From Alphaproteobacteria bacterium (GTDB lineage Bacteria; Pseudomonadota; Alphaproteobacteria; UBA8366): a stretch of 14,519 bases of DNA. Shown piece by piece: positions 13,896 to 14,519 of the stretch. The stretch lies in contig JABJCS010000514.1 of the NCBI GenBank assembly GCA_018665505.1, positions 1 through 14,519 on the forward strand. Direction: 5' to 3'. The position numbers and the translations under genes were made by a program. Positions within the stretch are counted from its first letter, which is position 1, and every line of letters begins with the position of its first letter. The notes under the pieces are model-generated. The model was given only the letters and a program-made list of their open reading frames with translations. It did not search any database and had not been told where the DNA came from.

Positions 13896-14519
13896 TCATT
13901 CAAGGCCCGCCGCTTCGGATAGGCCCAGCATGATGTTTAAATTCTGGACGGCCTGACCGGAAGCGCCCTTGCCTAGATTATCGAGCAATCCCATCAACAC
14001 GGCTTGGCCGCGCGCTTCATTTCCGAACACATGCAGTCGCAACTCGTTGGTATCATTCTGATCTTCGGGCATCAGCAAGCCGATGGTATCGGTTTGCTGC
14101 AGACCCGCCACCGTCACGAAACGGCACCCATCGTAGTGGTCAGCAAGAGCACCCTGAATAGCCGCCGGGCTCGGTTGCCCCGGAAGAGCCCGTAGTTGTA
14201 GCGGAACCTGCACGATCATCCCTTTATAATACCGCCCAACGCTGGGTACGAAGAGAGGACGTTGCGAGAGACCGGACCATTTCTCGATCTCCGGCACATG
14301 CTTGTGCTCAAGTTTCATGCCGTAGACACGAAACGGCACTTCAGTATAGGTCTCCTCATTCGGATTTTCGAACTCGGCGATCATCGATTTCCCGCCACCT
14401 GAATATCCCGAAATAGCGTTGATAGTCACCGGAAAATCCGCCGGTAAGATGCCCCGTTCGACCAACGGGTGCATCAACCCAATGGCCGCGATGGCGTAAC
14501 ATCCTGGATTGCTGACACG
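13896..14519 (-). CDS. argC: N-acetyl-gamma-glutamyl-phosphate reductase (C-terminal two-thirds; N-terminus outside window)
   Basis: ArgC makes N-acetylglutamate-5-semialdehyde from the acyl phosphate with NADPH, the third step of arginine synthesis, in the cytosol. The frame is open to the window edge, giving 207 residues. The active-site motif SNPGCYAIAA is present, with the catalytic Cys codon at 14499-14501. GYSGGGKSMI is the glycine-rich loop of the family, and EHKHVPEI holds the catalytic His. FVPSVGRYYKGMIVQVPLQL and the C-terminal NLGKGASGQAVQNLNIMLG are also characteristic. Methionine codons inside the visible part are not starts, because the family motif continues upstream of them. 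About 100 N-terminal residues, including most of the NADPH domain, are missing. It seems to be the type 2 (about 310-residue) form. Confidence 0.96.
   Translation of the reverse strand, partial: RVSNPGCYAIAAIGLMHPLVERGILPADFPVTINAISGYSGGGKSMIAEFENPNEETYTEVPFRVYGMKLEHKHVPEIEKWSGLSQRPLFVPSVGRYYKGMIVQVPLQLRALPGQPSPAAIQGALADHYDGCRFVTVAGLQQTDTIGLLMPEDQNDTNELRLHVFGNEARGQAVLMGLLDNLGKGASGQAVQNLNIMLGLSEAAGLE

Noticed and set aside
1..14519. CRISPR array, tRNA, rRNA, insertion sequence or defence island
   Set aside because: I looked for regularly spaced repeats, cloverleaf-like elements, transposase or nuclease genes and saw none; the gene set is metabolic and regulatory.

Overview
The window looks like chromosomal DNA from an alphaproteobacterium, most likely of the Rhodospirillales/Rhodobacterales type. 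This rests on gene content, not on any marker gene. It holds a TAXI-type TRAP solute-binding protein, a response regulator with the YIGPDRRR linker, a PA5396-like membrane-dipeptidase homologue, a type 2 ArgC, and moderately GC-rich codons. Genes are densely packed and strands alternate in small operons. I see no rRNA, tRNA, CRISPR array, transposase or phage gene.

Region 1 (1-5010) is a CoA-thioester catabolic cluster. On the minus strand, in transcription order, lie a full acyl-CoA dehydrogenase, a shorter divergent acyl-CoA dehydrogenase, a 3-hydroxybutyrate-dehydrogenase-like SDR, a 3-hydroxyisobutyrate-dehydrogenase-like protein, and the start of a carboxymuconolactone-decarboxylase-family protein. 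Two of the junctions are 4-base ATGA overlaps. Divergent from these is a crotonase-family gene that carries a histone-H1-like Lys/Ala/Pro tail. Together they could carry out alpha,beta-dehydrogenation, hydration or isomerisation, and alcohol oxidation of an acyl-CoA. The substrate cannot be read from the sequence. A strong 17-pair inverted repeat closes this region.

Region 2 (5076-8145) holds an altronate/galactarate-dehydratase-family gene followed by a single-domain rhodanese (minus), and a divergent pair made of a 64-residue protein of unknown function and a second SDR (plus). It looks like sugar-acid or hydroxy-acid metabolism.

Region 3 (8267-11153) has an exported TAXI solute-binding protein without any TRAP permease, and an exported TPR-repeat protein (plus). 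These converge on a PA5396-like M19 homologue (minus), with a perfect hairpin overlapping the end of the TPR gene.

Region 4 (11172-14519) is a minus-strand housekeeping or signalling stretch: partial argC, a small SAM-dependent methyltransferase, a gamma-class carbonic anhydrase homologue, and a response regulator with a coiled-coil tail. The last ends at a clear intrinsic terminator. A perfect CRP-class palindrome lies upstream of the response regulator.

Nothing here is a clearly new defence or mobile system. The best candidates for new biology are the acyl-CoA cluster with its paired dehydrogenases and tailed crotonase, the M19 homologue missing metal ligands, and the CRP-site/atypical response regulator locus.
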